13,107 nt of DNA from JAQBDA01 sp964525785 (lineage in GTDB: Bacteria > Chloroflexota > Anaerolineae > Anaerolineales > UBA4823). The translations under genes and the position numbers were made by a program. The notes below the pieces were generated by a model, which was not told where the DNA came from, did no database searches, and saw only the letters and a list, made by a program, of their open reading frames with translations. Position 1 is the first letter of the stretch. Each line of letters starts with the position of its first letter. Shown piece by piece: positions 1 through 6,170 of the stretch. Location: positions 1 through 13,107 of the forward strand of contig CAZGIX010000130.1 of the NCBI GenBank assembly GCA_964525785.1. Direction: 5' to 3'.

Positions 1-156
1 CCCACATTCGAGCTAATTTACAGCTCTTGGGCATATGCTTTCTCCCACCAAATTTTAAACCCACCGTTTATGTTACAGACACTTCCCCAAGTTTACCCCA
101 CGCTTTTCGCTAAACCCCAACAGCGCCCCCACATTCCCCACGACCTTCCCCCCATC

Positions 157-193
157 CCGGATTGCTAATCTGGAAGTGAAAGAAGTAATCCGG
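157..193. promoter_or_regulatory. Inverted repeat upstream of the small lipoprotein gene
   Basis: CCGGATT (157-163) and AATCCGG (187-193) form a perfect 7-bp inverted repeat with a 23-nt spacer, ending 25 nt before the ATG at 219. It could be an operator or a leader hairpin. No clear -35/-10 pair was found between 1 and 156, which is C-rich on this strand and otherwise holds nothing I can name. A 7-bp dyad can arise by chance, so confidence is low. Confidence 0.25.
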
Positions 194-218
194 AATTCAC
201 ACCTGGTGGAGGGTCGAA

Positions 219-557
219 ATGGAGAACAAGCATACACTTCTAAGTCTGGTCCTGGGGTTCTTGATGGTCTGCATGGCTGGATGCCAGATGCTGTCGAATG
301 ATCCGAATGTTGCGCAGGCGGCGGTCGAAGCCGACCCTGCCGATGTTGTTCAGGTGCAATCGCCTGTCATTCAAGATGAGCTGATCCTGGCGGGCTGGAA
401 CGCCCTGCGCAGCATGATGGAGCCGGTTCAGTTGGCAAATGGAGTGGTTTTGAGCGGGGAGATCCTGGCGCAGTTCCTGGTGGAGAGCCAGATCCCGGTG
501 GTGTGGGGCAGCGATGAGATCCGCGGCGGTAGCTCGTGCAGCAAGCAATACTGCTAG
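219..557 (+). CDS. Small putative lipoprotein, function unknown
   Basis: This 112-residue protein has a short charged N-terminus (MENKH), a hydrophobic core and a lipobox-like MAGC with Cys22 as the probable lipidated residue, which predicts export and anchoring to the outer face of the membrane. The mature part is about 90 residues and acidic in its first half. It contains a predicted amphipathic stretch (around residues 54-90) and ends in SCSKQYC, with Cys107 and Cys112 close enough to pair or bind metal. The start is supported by a GGTGGAGG sequence just upstream of the ATG. I do not recognise the family. Its stop (555-557) overlaps the stop of the truncated nucleotidyltransferase on the other strand, so its own C-terminus may have been altered by the same rearrangement. 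It could also be complete as it stands. No partner gene is visible on the left because the window begins there. Confidence 0.7.
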   Translation: MENKHTLLSLVLGFLMVCMAGCQMLSNDPNVAQAAVEADPADVVQVQSPVIQDELILAGWNALRSMMEPVQLANGVVLSGEILAQFLVESQIPVVWGSDEIRGGSSCSKQYC

Positions 558-718
558 CCTGTAATCACAAAGTCAAGATCCATTGAGACATAAATTACCG
601 CGCTATAAATTGAAACAGCGCTACCTCCCGTGAGCACTGAATCAATGCCTTGCTCTCTCAGGCGGGATTGAATGTAGGCAGCCAGTTCGCCGCGAGTCAT
701 TTCAGTGACGGGTTTCAT
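554..718 (-). pseudogene. Truncated nucleotidyltransferase-like gene, 5' fragment
   Basis: Reading the minus strand from the ATG at 718 gives 54 codons before a TAG at 556-554. The product starts MKPVTEMTRGELAAYIQ and continues with LTGGSAVSIYS (residues 29-39), then YVSMDLDFV (43-51). The GGS glycine-rich turn followed by a D-L-D pair is the signature of the nucleotidyltransferase fold; in intact relatives, typically around 200 residues long, these aspartates bind the catalytic metal. Here the reading frame stops four residues after the D-L-D, so most of the fold is missing. Sequence past the stop is antisense to the lipoprotein gene and shows no continuation of the family. A second possible start is the ATG at 700. 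I infer a gene remnant left by a deletion or rearrangement. The match rests on motif recognition only, and the exact subfamily, possibly toxin-like, is uncertain. Confidence 0.6.
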
Positions 719-766
719 CGGGTTTTGGCTCTCATTATTGGGCGGCGGCGGTTCATTAACAGTTTT

Positions 767-796
767 TCTATATCCATTACCCTGGTGCTCCGTCAG
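767..796 (-). promoter_or_regulatory. Possible promoter of the nucleotidyltransferase fragment
   Basis: On the minus strand CTGACG (796-791) is followed after 18 nt by TATAGA (772-767). Transcription would begin near 760, about 40 nt before the ATG at 718. If real, the front end of the fragment kept its own promoter. The same stretch can be read as a 20-codon frame whose TGA overlaps the fragment's ATG (ATGA), but that peptide is too short to call a gene. The rest of 719-904 is AT-rich and holds nothing else I can support. Confidence 0.3.
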
Positions 797-900
797 CGAA
801 TCGTTAGAATAATGGAATCGCCTTTAACGGAATATCTGGTAATGGGTAAAAAAATACGCAAACAGTGTGAAAACGATAAGCCTTCATAATCCGGTAAATT

Positions 901-942
901 AAAAACCCTGGCTGCCGGTCGCGTGCGACCGGCAGCCAGGGT
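901..942 (-). terminator. Intrinsic terminator of the large secreted-protein gene
   Basis: A perfect 18-bp GC-rich stem (905-922 with 925-942) with a nominal 2-nt loop is followed on the minus strand by five T (905-901). It starts 14 nt after the stop codon at 957. This is a textbook rho-independent terminator for the minus-strand gene and separates it from the gene fragment beyond. The true loop in RNA would be larger, because the innermost pairs cannot close. Confidence 0.85.
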
Positions 943-956
943 GATTAAGAGAAAGG

Positions 957-3900
957 TTATGGAGCTGTGTTGTGCAGGTTGAGCACCAGAGGCAGGTAAA
1001 CACCCTGCGGCTCCACGACGACCGTCAGCGAGTAGCTGCTGGTGAAGCCGCACCCATCGGTGACCACTAGCTCGACCGGGTAGCTGCCCGGCGCCGCGAA
1101 GGCGTGCTCCACCTGAGTGCCGGAGCCGGTCTCGCTATCGCCAAAGTCCCAGGCATAGCTCAAGGGGGTGCCGTCGGTCGCAGCCTCGGCTGTGAAGGAG
1201 ACGGACTGCCCGACCCCTACGTTGGTTTCCGAAGCCTGGAAGCTCACCTGGATCTCCGGTGCAAGTGTGGTAAAGCTGACCGGCGAGCCATCCGGTGTTG
1301 TCACGCCCTGGTCGCTGCTGGCAACGTTGTATTCTTCATTGACCACCTCCACACCGGCCTCACAGGTCAGTGTGCCGGTGAACCAGCCGGCGGCAGAGCC
1401 GCCGGGGGCGAGGCTGGCGATCTCCCAGGTCACCCGCCCGGCTGAGTAGCCCCCATCGCTGCCGCCGAAGGTGACACCCTCTGGGATGACATCCACCAGG
1501 GCAATACCTGTGGCGGTCTGGTTGCCGACGTTTGCCAGGCTCAGGTCGTACCTGACCGGCATCCCGGCGACCAGGCTGCTCTCGAAGGTCTTGCCCACCT
1601 CGAAGACAGGGGCCAGGACAGTGAGCGGCAGCTCGAAGACGTTGTTCTCCCAATTGGGCTCGATGTCATCTGGGCTGTCGCCGTACATTTCGATCGTGTT
1701 GGTGAGTACATCGCCGCCCTGCAGGCCCTCATCCAGCTGGACGACCAGGTCGAACTCCCAGTGCGAGTTGTTCCACATCGTCCCTGCTTGCCAGACAACC
1801 GTGTTGCCGTCGACAAGCTCCGGCACCCAGGGATAGCCACCAGCCCAGGTGGCGGTGATGAAAGTCATGCCTTCCGGCAGGGTATCGGTGATGTGGCTGC
1901 CGTAGTTGGGGTCGCCGTCCCAGGGCCACAGGTTAGCATTGCCGAAACTGACCGTATAGGTGACCAGCTCACCCGGCTCGGGTACGCCACCGCTGAGCTG
2001 TTTCTCGATATAAACGTCCGGTCCGGTCCTGGCGGTCACCTGGTCATGGTTATCCGCCGGGTAGACGTCCCCTTCCAGCGGCGCATCCACCTGGTTGGGG
2101 AAGAGCAGGCCCTCCTGCCCGATGATATCGCCATCCAGGTCCAGGTGGAAGCCGATGCTGGCGGTCTCCCCGGGGTTGAGCCCGTCCACCCAGAAGGCGA
2201 TCTGACGGTTACCTACATCTTCCGTAGCGGTGATCCACGGGCCGTGGTTCACCCACCAGTCGGTCAGGGTGGTTGAGACCGGGTAAGTATCGGTGATCCA
2301 GAAGTCATCCAGCCAGGTATTGCCGCGGTTCGCCACGCGGATCTCGTACCACAGCCGGCCCTCCCATTCCCAATTGTAGTTCTGCTTGTTCACCCACAGG
2401 TTAGGCCCGTAGTCGTTGAGCGGGTCCACCCAGGTGATGCGGTTATCATCGTAGCGGTCTTCGAGCGGCAGACGGTTGATATCCACCGTGTGGGTGAGCA
2501 AGCTTCCCACCGGTGCGTCGTCGTCGATGCGCAGGGTCAGATTCACATTCCGGTTGAAGCCGTTTTCCAGCACGCCGGCATCCCACACCAGGTGATCGGA
2601 GGTGATCACATCCGGCGGATAATCCACCTCCCCGTAGGGCGTCCACGTCCAGGCGCGCACGAAGGTGGTATTCTCCGGCAGGGTGCTGGTCACCAACACG
2701 TTTTCCACCGGCAGGTTGCCGCCATTGCCGAAGTTGAAGCTGTAATAAATCTCACCTCCAGGCACAAACTGGCCATTCACCCAATCCTTCGAGACCCACA
2801 GGTTGTCCCGCGGGGTCCCAACTCCGTTCTCGATCGTGATGGTGTTGTTACCCGGGCTGGTATCCCCGCTGGTGGCGACATCAGCCGTGTTGAAGAGGGA
2901 CATGCCGGGCCAGGCGTTCTCATCCAGAAGCACCCGCAGGAACACGTCGCCGCACCACCCGCCGGGCACGCTCGGACGGGAGACCACCAGCTCGTGGTCG
3001 CTGCTGGAGACCTCTTCCCAACCGCCATGCCCCGCCCACCAGCTTTGCAGGGTGACTGAGACCGGCAGTGTATCGGTCAGGATGACCGGCAGGCTGCCCG
3101 CCGCATTTTCGTTGAAGTTGCACACGGTTACGGCATACACATAGGTGGAGCCGGGCACCGGGTCTCCCGTCCAGGCCCATTTGTTCACCGAGAGGTCGGG
3201 GGTGAACGCCACTACCTGGTCCTCCCAGTGGCTGTATTTTGCCCCCTGATCGCCCTGGTAGTAGGGCATATCACTGCCGATGTAGGCATCACCTTCTACC
3301 ATCTCCCCTTCGGCTGCATCCACGTGGACGAAGACTTCAAAGCGAGTTTGGAACATGCTGGGCTGCAAGGGCGCGGGGAGCTGCCAAACCAGCGGGTTGC
3401 CCGGGGTGCCGTCGCCGCTGTGTGGGAGGCCAGAGGTATCGCTCAGGTAGGTCAAGCCGCCCTCCAGCGTGGCAGAGATATAAGCTCCTTCGTCCGGCGC
3501 ATTTCCGTTGTTCTGGTATCCAACCCACAGCGCCATATTACCGCCGCTGGCGGGCCGTCCCTGCCCCCAGATCCAGACGCGCAGCTCCGGTGCCGGCTCG
3601 CGGAAGACGTTGTACACCTGGTCGCCGTCCGGCTCCCGGTAGCCAACGCCCACATCCTGCCCGGGGACCAGGTCCCAGAAGAGAGCGCCGAAGTCGCAGA
3701 AGTAGCTGCCGCCATTGGGATCGACGGGCTCTTGAAAGCCGGTACCCGGGCCGTTTTCTATCCACACGCCGCAATCCCCCTGCAGCGGCTCGGTGAACCA
3801 GGGGGCGGTGATGGTGCCAGAGATGGTATCGGCGTTCACATCCGGGTCGCCGGTGATCTGGCCGATGCGCACCGAGCTCGCAAACCCGTCGTCAAAGGCG

Positions 3901-5699
3901 GCGTAAACCCAATCCAATTCCTGCAGGTCGGGCCGAGACGGTGTCCAGGCCAGGTTGTAATCCGTGGAGAATCCGCTCTGATCGCCCCACCACGGGATCG
4001 GGCCAGATACGCCGCTGGCGGTGGCTTTGACTTCCCCGGTCGCATTGGTAAGCGTGATCCAGATGGTGTGCCCGGCCTCGTAGCTGCCCTCCACCCAGTC
4101 GTGGGCGTAGTTGACACGAAGGGTGGGGGTTTCAAAGATGTTAATGACGGTATCGCCGTCCGGCTCTACATAGCGAACAGCCACCGTTTGACCGGGCTGC
4201 AGATCCCAACCTACGTCGTCGAAGTCACACGAATAGCTGCCGCCGTCCGCGTCTATATCCGGGATCTCGATGCCTGGTGGTCCATTTTCGATCCACACCT
4301 CGCAGCGTACGATGAGCGGGGTAGGTGAGAACCAGGGAGCGTGAATGCTGCCAACGATCGTGTTCTCGTCGACATCCAGCGCTCCCTCAATGCTGCCAAT
4401 GGGGTCAATAGCGGCGGTTAACCCGGCTGCGGCAACAACGACCATGTCTCCTGGGGTGATATTCGGGTGCCCGGGATCCCAGCTTCCATAATCGCTGCTG
4501 AACCACCCACCCTCATCCGCCTGCCCGCTCACGGTGGCTATGCTTCCCCCGGCGCCGGTATAAGTGATCACCACAGGTTCAAACGGATCCGTATCGGCAT
4601 TTACCCAATCGTGAGCGTAATTAACCTCTGCGTACAAGCTTGAGCCAGGCTCAAGCACGGGCGCAGCGAGAAAACGAGTCCAGTCGATGCCATCCGTTGA
4701 AGTGACATAGCCAATGCGTCCGTTGCTGGTGTACCACATGTGGTAATCGCCATTGAATACTACGGCATGATTTCCCACACTGCCATCATCCCACTGGCCC
4801 GGGTCAGGTTCGAACACCGGATTGCTGGCGTATTTGGTCCAGTCCACGCCGTTCGACGAGGTGGCATAGCCGATGCGGCGAGCATTGCTGCTATCGAAGG
4901 CGCTGTACCACATCTTGAATGTGCCGCCATCCAGGATGACCATGGGATCCATCGTGTGGATTTCGTCCCAATCGCCAGGGTCGCCGGGTGGCAGGACTGG
5001 TGTGGCTACGCGAGTCCAGGCAAGTCCATCCGGTGAAGTTGCCGTACCGATCTGATAGACCCCTGTGTCGGTATTGCCCCCGGTATAGAACAGCCGGTAG
5101 GTGCCGCCGCCATCCATAATGACGAAGGCATCTTCTACTGAATCGCGGTCAAAAGTGCCGTCTACGCTGCTCGCCTCAAAGGCTGGCGCAGGGTCTACCG
5201 TCCACGCCAGGCCGTCGCTGGAGGTGGCGCGGTAGATGCTAAGGAAATCATTGCCGCCGAACCACATCTTGTAATCGGCAGGACCTTCCTTGAAAACTGC
5301 GGCTTCTAACCCTGGGGTTAATACAGGATTGAGCGGGGATCTTGTCCAGCTGATGCCATCGGCGGAGCTGGCTTCACCAATACCCGCTTCAACTGGCCCC
5401 CATCCGGTGTACCACATGCGCAGTTGCCCGCTATCCGAGATGACAGTTGGTGCGCCAACCCAATAGCTATCCCAGGCGCTTTCTCCCGTGGGCGCTCTGG
5501 GTTGGTCAGCATGATCTATAAAATGATACGTTGAAGAAGGCTCGATCGGTGCGGGTTCGCTCCTTTGAGTTGTATAAACGATTTTTGGGGCGAATTTATC
5601 AGCGGTTATTGTTGCGGAACCTGCTGCCGCCAGGGCGATCGATACCAGTCCCAGGGAAACCAGACTGATTATAACCAGTACGAACAAACGCTTTCTCAT
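957..5699 (-). CDS. Giant secreted multidomain protein: beta-propeller, DUF11-like modules, PKD
   Basis: The 1580-residue product starts MRKRLFVLVI and has a Sec signal peptide ending near ALAAAGSA (about residue 28). Order of parts: (1) residues 75-355, five blades each with an aromatic MWY/FYT strand followed by a DG-[ILV]-x-W-T motif, as in GH32/GH43-like five-bladed propellers; (2) residues 359-526 and 529-703, two copies of a repeat starting VNYAHDWV; (3) about 705-1478, six DUF11-like Ig-fold modules with repeated 'TDTLP' and 'GN' motifs; (4) 1481-1563, a PKD domain with WDFGD at 1517-1521; (5) a YLPLVLN tail at 1568-1574. There is no transmembrane anchor, LPxTG or dockerin. DUF11 and PKD modules usually act as stalks or adhesion units on surface proteins. 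The propeller may bind or cleave sugars, but I could not assign catalytic residues. The frame stays open upstream to an ATG at 5840, but 5699 is preferred because the signal peptide begins there and GGAGGT lies 5 nt upstream. Confidence 0.9.
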   Translation of the reverse strand: MRKRLFVLVIISLVSLGLVSIALAAAGSATITADKFAPKIVYTTQRSEPAPIEPSSTYHFIDHADQPRAPTGESAWDSYWVGAPTVISDSGQLRMWYTGWGPVEAGIGEASSADGISWTRSPLNPVLTPGLEAAVFKEGPADYKMWFGGNDFLSIYRATSSDGLAWTVDPAPAFEASSVDGTFDRDSVEDAFVIMDGGGTYRLFYTGGNTDTGVYQIGTATSPDGLAWTRVATPVLPPGDPGDWDEIHTMDPMVILDGGTFKMWYSAFDSSNARRIGYATSSNGVDWTKYASNPVFEPDPGQWDDGSVGNHAVVFNGDYHMWYTSNGRIGYVTSTDGIDWTRFLAAPVLEPGSSLYAEVNYAHDWVNADTDPFEPVVITYTGAGGSIATVSGQADEGGWFSSDYGSWDPGHPNITPGDMVVVAAAGLTAAIDPIGSIEGALDVDENTIVGSIHAPWFSPTPLIVRCEVWIENGPPGIEIPDIDADGGSYSCDFDDVGWDLQPGQTVAVRYVEPDGDTVINIFETPTLRVNYAHDWVEGSYEAGHTIWITLTNATGEVKATASGVSGPIPWWGDQSGFSTDYNLAWTPSRPDLQELDWVYAAFDDGFASSVRIGQITGDPDVNADTISGTITAPWFTEPLQGDCGVWIENGPGTGFQEPVDPNGGSYFCDFGALFWDLVPGQDVGVGYREPDGDQVYNVFREPAPELRVWIWGQGRPASGGNMALWVGYQNNGNAPDEGAYISATLEGGLTYLSDTSGLPHSGDGTPGNPLVWQLPAPLQPSMFQTRFEVFVHVDAAEGEMVEGDAYIGSDMPYYQGDQGAKYSHWEDQVVAFTPDLSVNKWAWTGDPVPGSTYVYAVTVCNFNENAAGSLPVILTDTLPVSVTLQSWWAGHGGWEEVSSSDHELVVSRPSVPGGWCGDVFLRVLLDENAWPGMSLFNTADVATSGDTSPGNNTITIENGVGTPRDNLWVSKDWVNGQFVPGGEIYYSFNFGNGGNLPVENVLVTSTLPENTTFVRAWTWTPYGEVDYPPDVITSDHLVWDAGVLENGFNRNVNLTLRIDDDAPVGSLLTHTVDINRLPLEDRYDDNRITWVDPLNDYGPNLWVNKQNYNWEWEGRLWYEIRVANRGNTWLDDFWITDTYPVSTTLTDWWVNHGPWITATEDVGNRQIAFWVDGLNPGETASIGFHLDLDGDIIGQEGLLFPNQVDAPLEGDVYPADNHDQVTARTGPDVYIEKQLSGGVPEPGELVTYTVSFGNANLWPWDGDPNYGSHITDTLPEGMTFITATWAGGYPWVPELVDGNTVVWQAGTMWNNSHWEFDLVVQLDEGLQGGDVLTNTIEMYGDSPDDIEPNWENNVFELPLTVLAPVFEVGKTFESSLVAGMPVRYDLSLANVGNQTATGIALVDVIPEGVTFGGSDGGYSAGRVTWEIASLAPGGSAAGWFTGTLTCEAGVEVVNEEYNVASSDQGVTTPDGSPVSFTTLAPEIQVSFQASETNVGVGQSVSFTAEAATDGTPLSYAWDFGDSETGSGTQVEHAFAAPGSYPVELVVTDGCGFTSSYSLTVVVEPQGVYLPLVLNLHNTAP
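978..998 (-). other. C-terminal YLPLVLN tail motif
   Basis: These codons specify the seven residues YLPLVLN, six residues from the end of the giant secreted protein, directly after the PKD domain. From general knowledge, large exported proteins of Chloroflexota often end in or carry a similar YLPLV-type string, whose role I do not know to be established. A related ILPLIAKEY occurs just after the lipobox region of the GH114-like lipoprotein in this window (11512-11538). A role in sorting or surface attachment is inference. Confidence 0.5.
3591..4625 (-). repeat. Tandem duplicated ~170-residue domain inside the secreted protein
   Basis: Two adjacent copies lie at 4122-4625 (residues 359-526) and 3591-4115 (529-703). 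Both open with VNYAHDWV, contain an APWF motif, then C-x-VWIENGP, then SY-x-CDF, then W-DL-PGQ-V, and end in EPDGD. In each copy two cysteines are exactly 25 residues apart (Cys466/Cys491 and Cys643/Cys668), a likely disulfide in an exported protein. The copies have diverged at DNA level, so the duplication is old. I do not recognise this domain as a named family. Confidence 0.75.
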
Positions 5700-5704
5700 G
5701 GTAG

Positions 5705-5710
5705 ACCTCC
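5705..5710 (-). promoter_or_regulatory. Ribosome binding site fixing the start at 5699
   Basis: GGAGGT on the minus strand (5710-5705) sits 5 nt before the ATG at 5699-5697. It is a near-perfect Shine-Dalgarno match, whereas nothing comparable precedes the in-frame ATG at 5840. It decides the start of the giant secreted protein. Confidence 0.85.
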
Positions 5711-5725
5711 ATATAAATTGTGAAC

Positions 5726-5745
5726 AGAGAATAGAGAATAGAGAG
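5726..5745. repeat. Short 7-bp tandem repeat in the 5' leader
   Basis: AGAGAAT occurs twice in tandem (5726-5732, 5733-5739) followed by a partial AGAGAG (5740-5745). It lies about 30 nt upstream of the start codon of the giant secreted protein, so a change in copy number would alter its leader length. Two and a half copies is a weak repeat, and no function can be claimed. Confidence 0.5.
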
Positions 5746-5846
5746 TTGTGTAAAACCGCCTCCTTCTGGCCAGCTTTTCGACCAAAACGCGTGTATTGAG
5801 TGGGAGGGCGGCAAGCAAGCCATCGGCTCCCATATGCCATCCTACG

Positions 5847-5869
5847 CTATCTGTAAAAATACGAGATAG
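5847..5869. promoter_or_regulatory. Inverted repeat CTATCT/AGATAG
   Basis: CTATCT (5847-5852) and AGATAG (5864-5869) form a 6-bp dyad around an A-rich 11-nt centre. It lies between the 5906-5931 terminator and the start of the giant secreted protein, in the AT-rich part of the leader where a promoter might be expected. A possible -10 (TATATC or TTATAT) for that gene lies nearby on the minus strand around 5874-5880, but no convincing -35 was found. Operator function is a guess. Confidence 0.2.
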
Positions 5870-5905
5870 TTCCGATATAAAAGACCCTTTAAGATAAAGA
5901 AAATA

Positions 5906-5931
5906 AAAACCGGCTCTGGTAAGCCGGTTTT
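5906..5931 (-). terminator. Intrinsic terminator, T-rich on the minus strand
   Basis: AAAACCGGCT (5906-5915) pairs with AGCCGGTTTT (5922-5931) in a perfect 10-bp stem with a 6-nt loop. On the minus strand it is followed by TATTTTCTTTATC, a U-rich exit track, so it would stop minus-strand transcripts. It lies 240 nt past the PLP-enzyme stop and about 150 nt after an extended -10 promoter at 6081-6089. It could therefore end the PLP-enzyme mRNA, a separate short RNA, or act as a leader terminator in front of the giant gene. The plus-strand side has only a short T run. Confidence 0.7.
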
Positions 5932-6054
5932 GGAACAAACTCTACAAACATCCTTCCCCCTGTGCACGGAGAACACATCCATACGAGCCTGCTCAATCCA
6001 TTCAATTTGCTGCAAATTTCAGAAGGCTAGAAGGCCAGAAACCACCCCTATTGA

Positions 6055-6073
6055 CCAGAGAATATTTCTCTGG
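6055..6073. promoter_or_regulatory. Perfect 8-bp inverted repeat CCAGAGAA/TTCTCTGG
   Basis: CCAGAGAA (6055-6062), a 3-nt TAT spacer and TTCTCTGG (6066-6073) make a 19-bp interrupted palindrome. It lies immediately downstream of the minus-strand -10 at 6086-6081, where a repressor could block start or early elongation. In RNA it would form a hairpin at the 5' end of the transcript. The compact symmetry is more typical of a dimeric regulator site than of a terminator, since no T tract follows. Confidence 0.45.
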
Positions 6074-6080
6074 CCCAACG

Positions 6081-6089
6081 ATTATAGCA
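6081..6089 (-). promoter_or_regulatory. Extended -10 promoter, minus strand
   Basis: The minus strand reads TGCTATAAT (6089-6081), a consensus -10 with the TGn extension that can work without a good -35. No good -35 stands at 16-18 nt; the TTGATA at 6114-6109 is 22 nt away, too far. The promoter lies about 85 nt beyond the PLP-enzyme stop and points toward the giant secreted-protein gene. It is flanked by two dyads (6055-6073 and 6097-6114). Confidence 0.45.
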
Positions 6090-6096
6090 GGATGCG

Positions 6097-6114
6097 TTGA
6101 TAAATACCTATCAA
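6097..6114. promoter_or_regulatory. Inverted repeat TTGATA-N6-TATCAA
   Basis: TTGATA (6097-6102) and TATCAA (6109-6114) form a perfect 6-bp dyad with a 6-nt spacer. It lies just upstream of the minus-strand -10 at 6086-6081, roughly over the -35 region, so it is well placed for an activator or repressor. It could also be a weak 3' stem of the PLP-enzyme transcript. Confidence 0.3.
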
Positions 6115-6170
6115 TTTCGAAAGTTCAGTCTCTGCAATCCCACAGATACAGACGATCCAGTGCTTCTTTG

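Larger units (their letters stand above)
5906..6075 (-). ncRNA. Candidate small RNA or terminated leader
   Basis: A unit with a promoter at one end (extended -10 at 6089-6081) and an intrinsic terminator at the other (5931-5906) would give an RNA of about 165-170 nt. It would begin with the hairpin-forming CCAGAGAA-N3-TTCTCTGG and contain a second dyad, AATTTGC-N-GCAAATT, near 6003-6017. No open frame of useful length with an RBS lies inside. It does not resemble a riboswitch or sRNA class that I can name. It could instead be only the 3' tail of the PLP-enzyme mRNA, or the first part of the giant gene's leader. Confidence 0.25.

Noticed and set aside
719..777. A 20-codon minus-strand frame ending with an ATGA overlap on the nucleotidyltransferase fragment
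   Set aside because: It is too short, has no recognised motif, and a stop lies just upstream. It may be the tail of a lost upstream gene, but that cannot be supported.
650..889. A 79-codon plus-strand frame downstream of the lipoprotein
   Set aside because: It has no RBS or family signal, and the opposite strand reads a recognisable nucleotidyltransferase start across the same bases.
793..1053. An 86-codon minus-strand frame at the end of the giant gene
   Set aside because: It overlaps the conserved PKD and tail-coding sequence and runs through the terminator hairpin, so it is not a separate gene.
3228..4328. A 366-codon open frame on the plus strand inside the giant secreted-protein gene
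   Set aside because: It is antisense to clearly modular coding sequence (VNYAHDWV repeats and DUF11 modules), has no recognisable motif and no RBS. It is open because of GC-rich third positions on the real strand.
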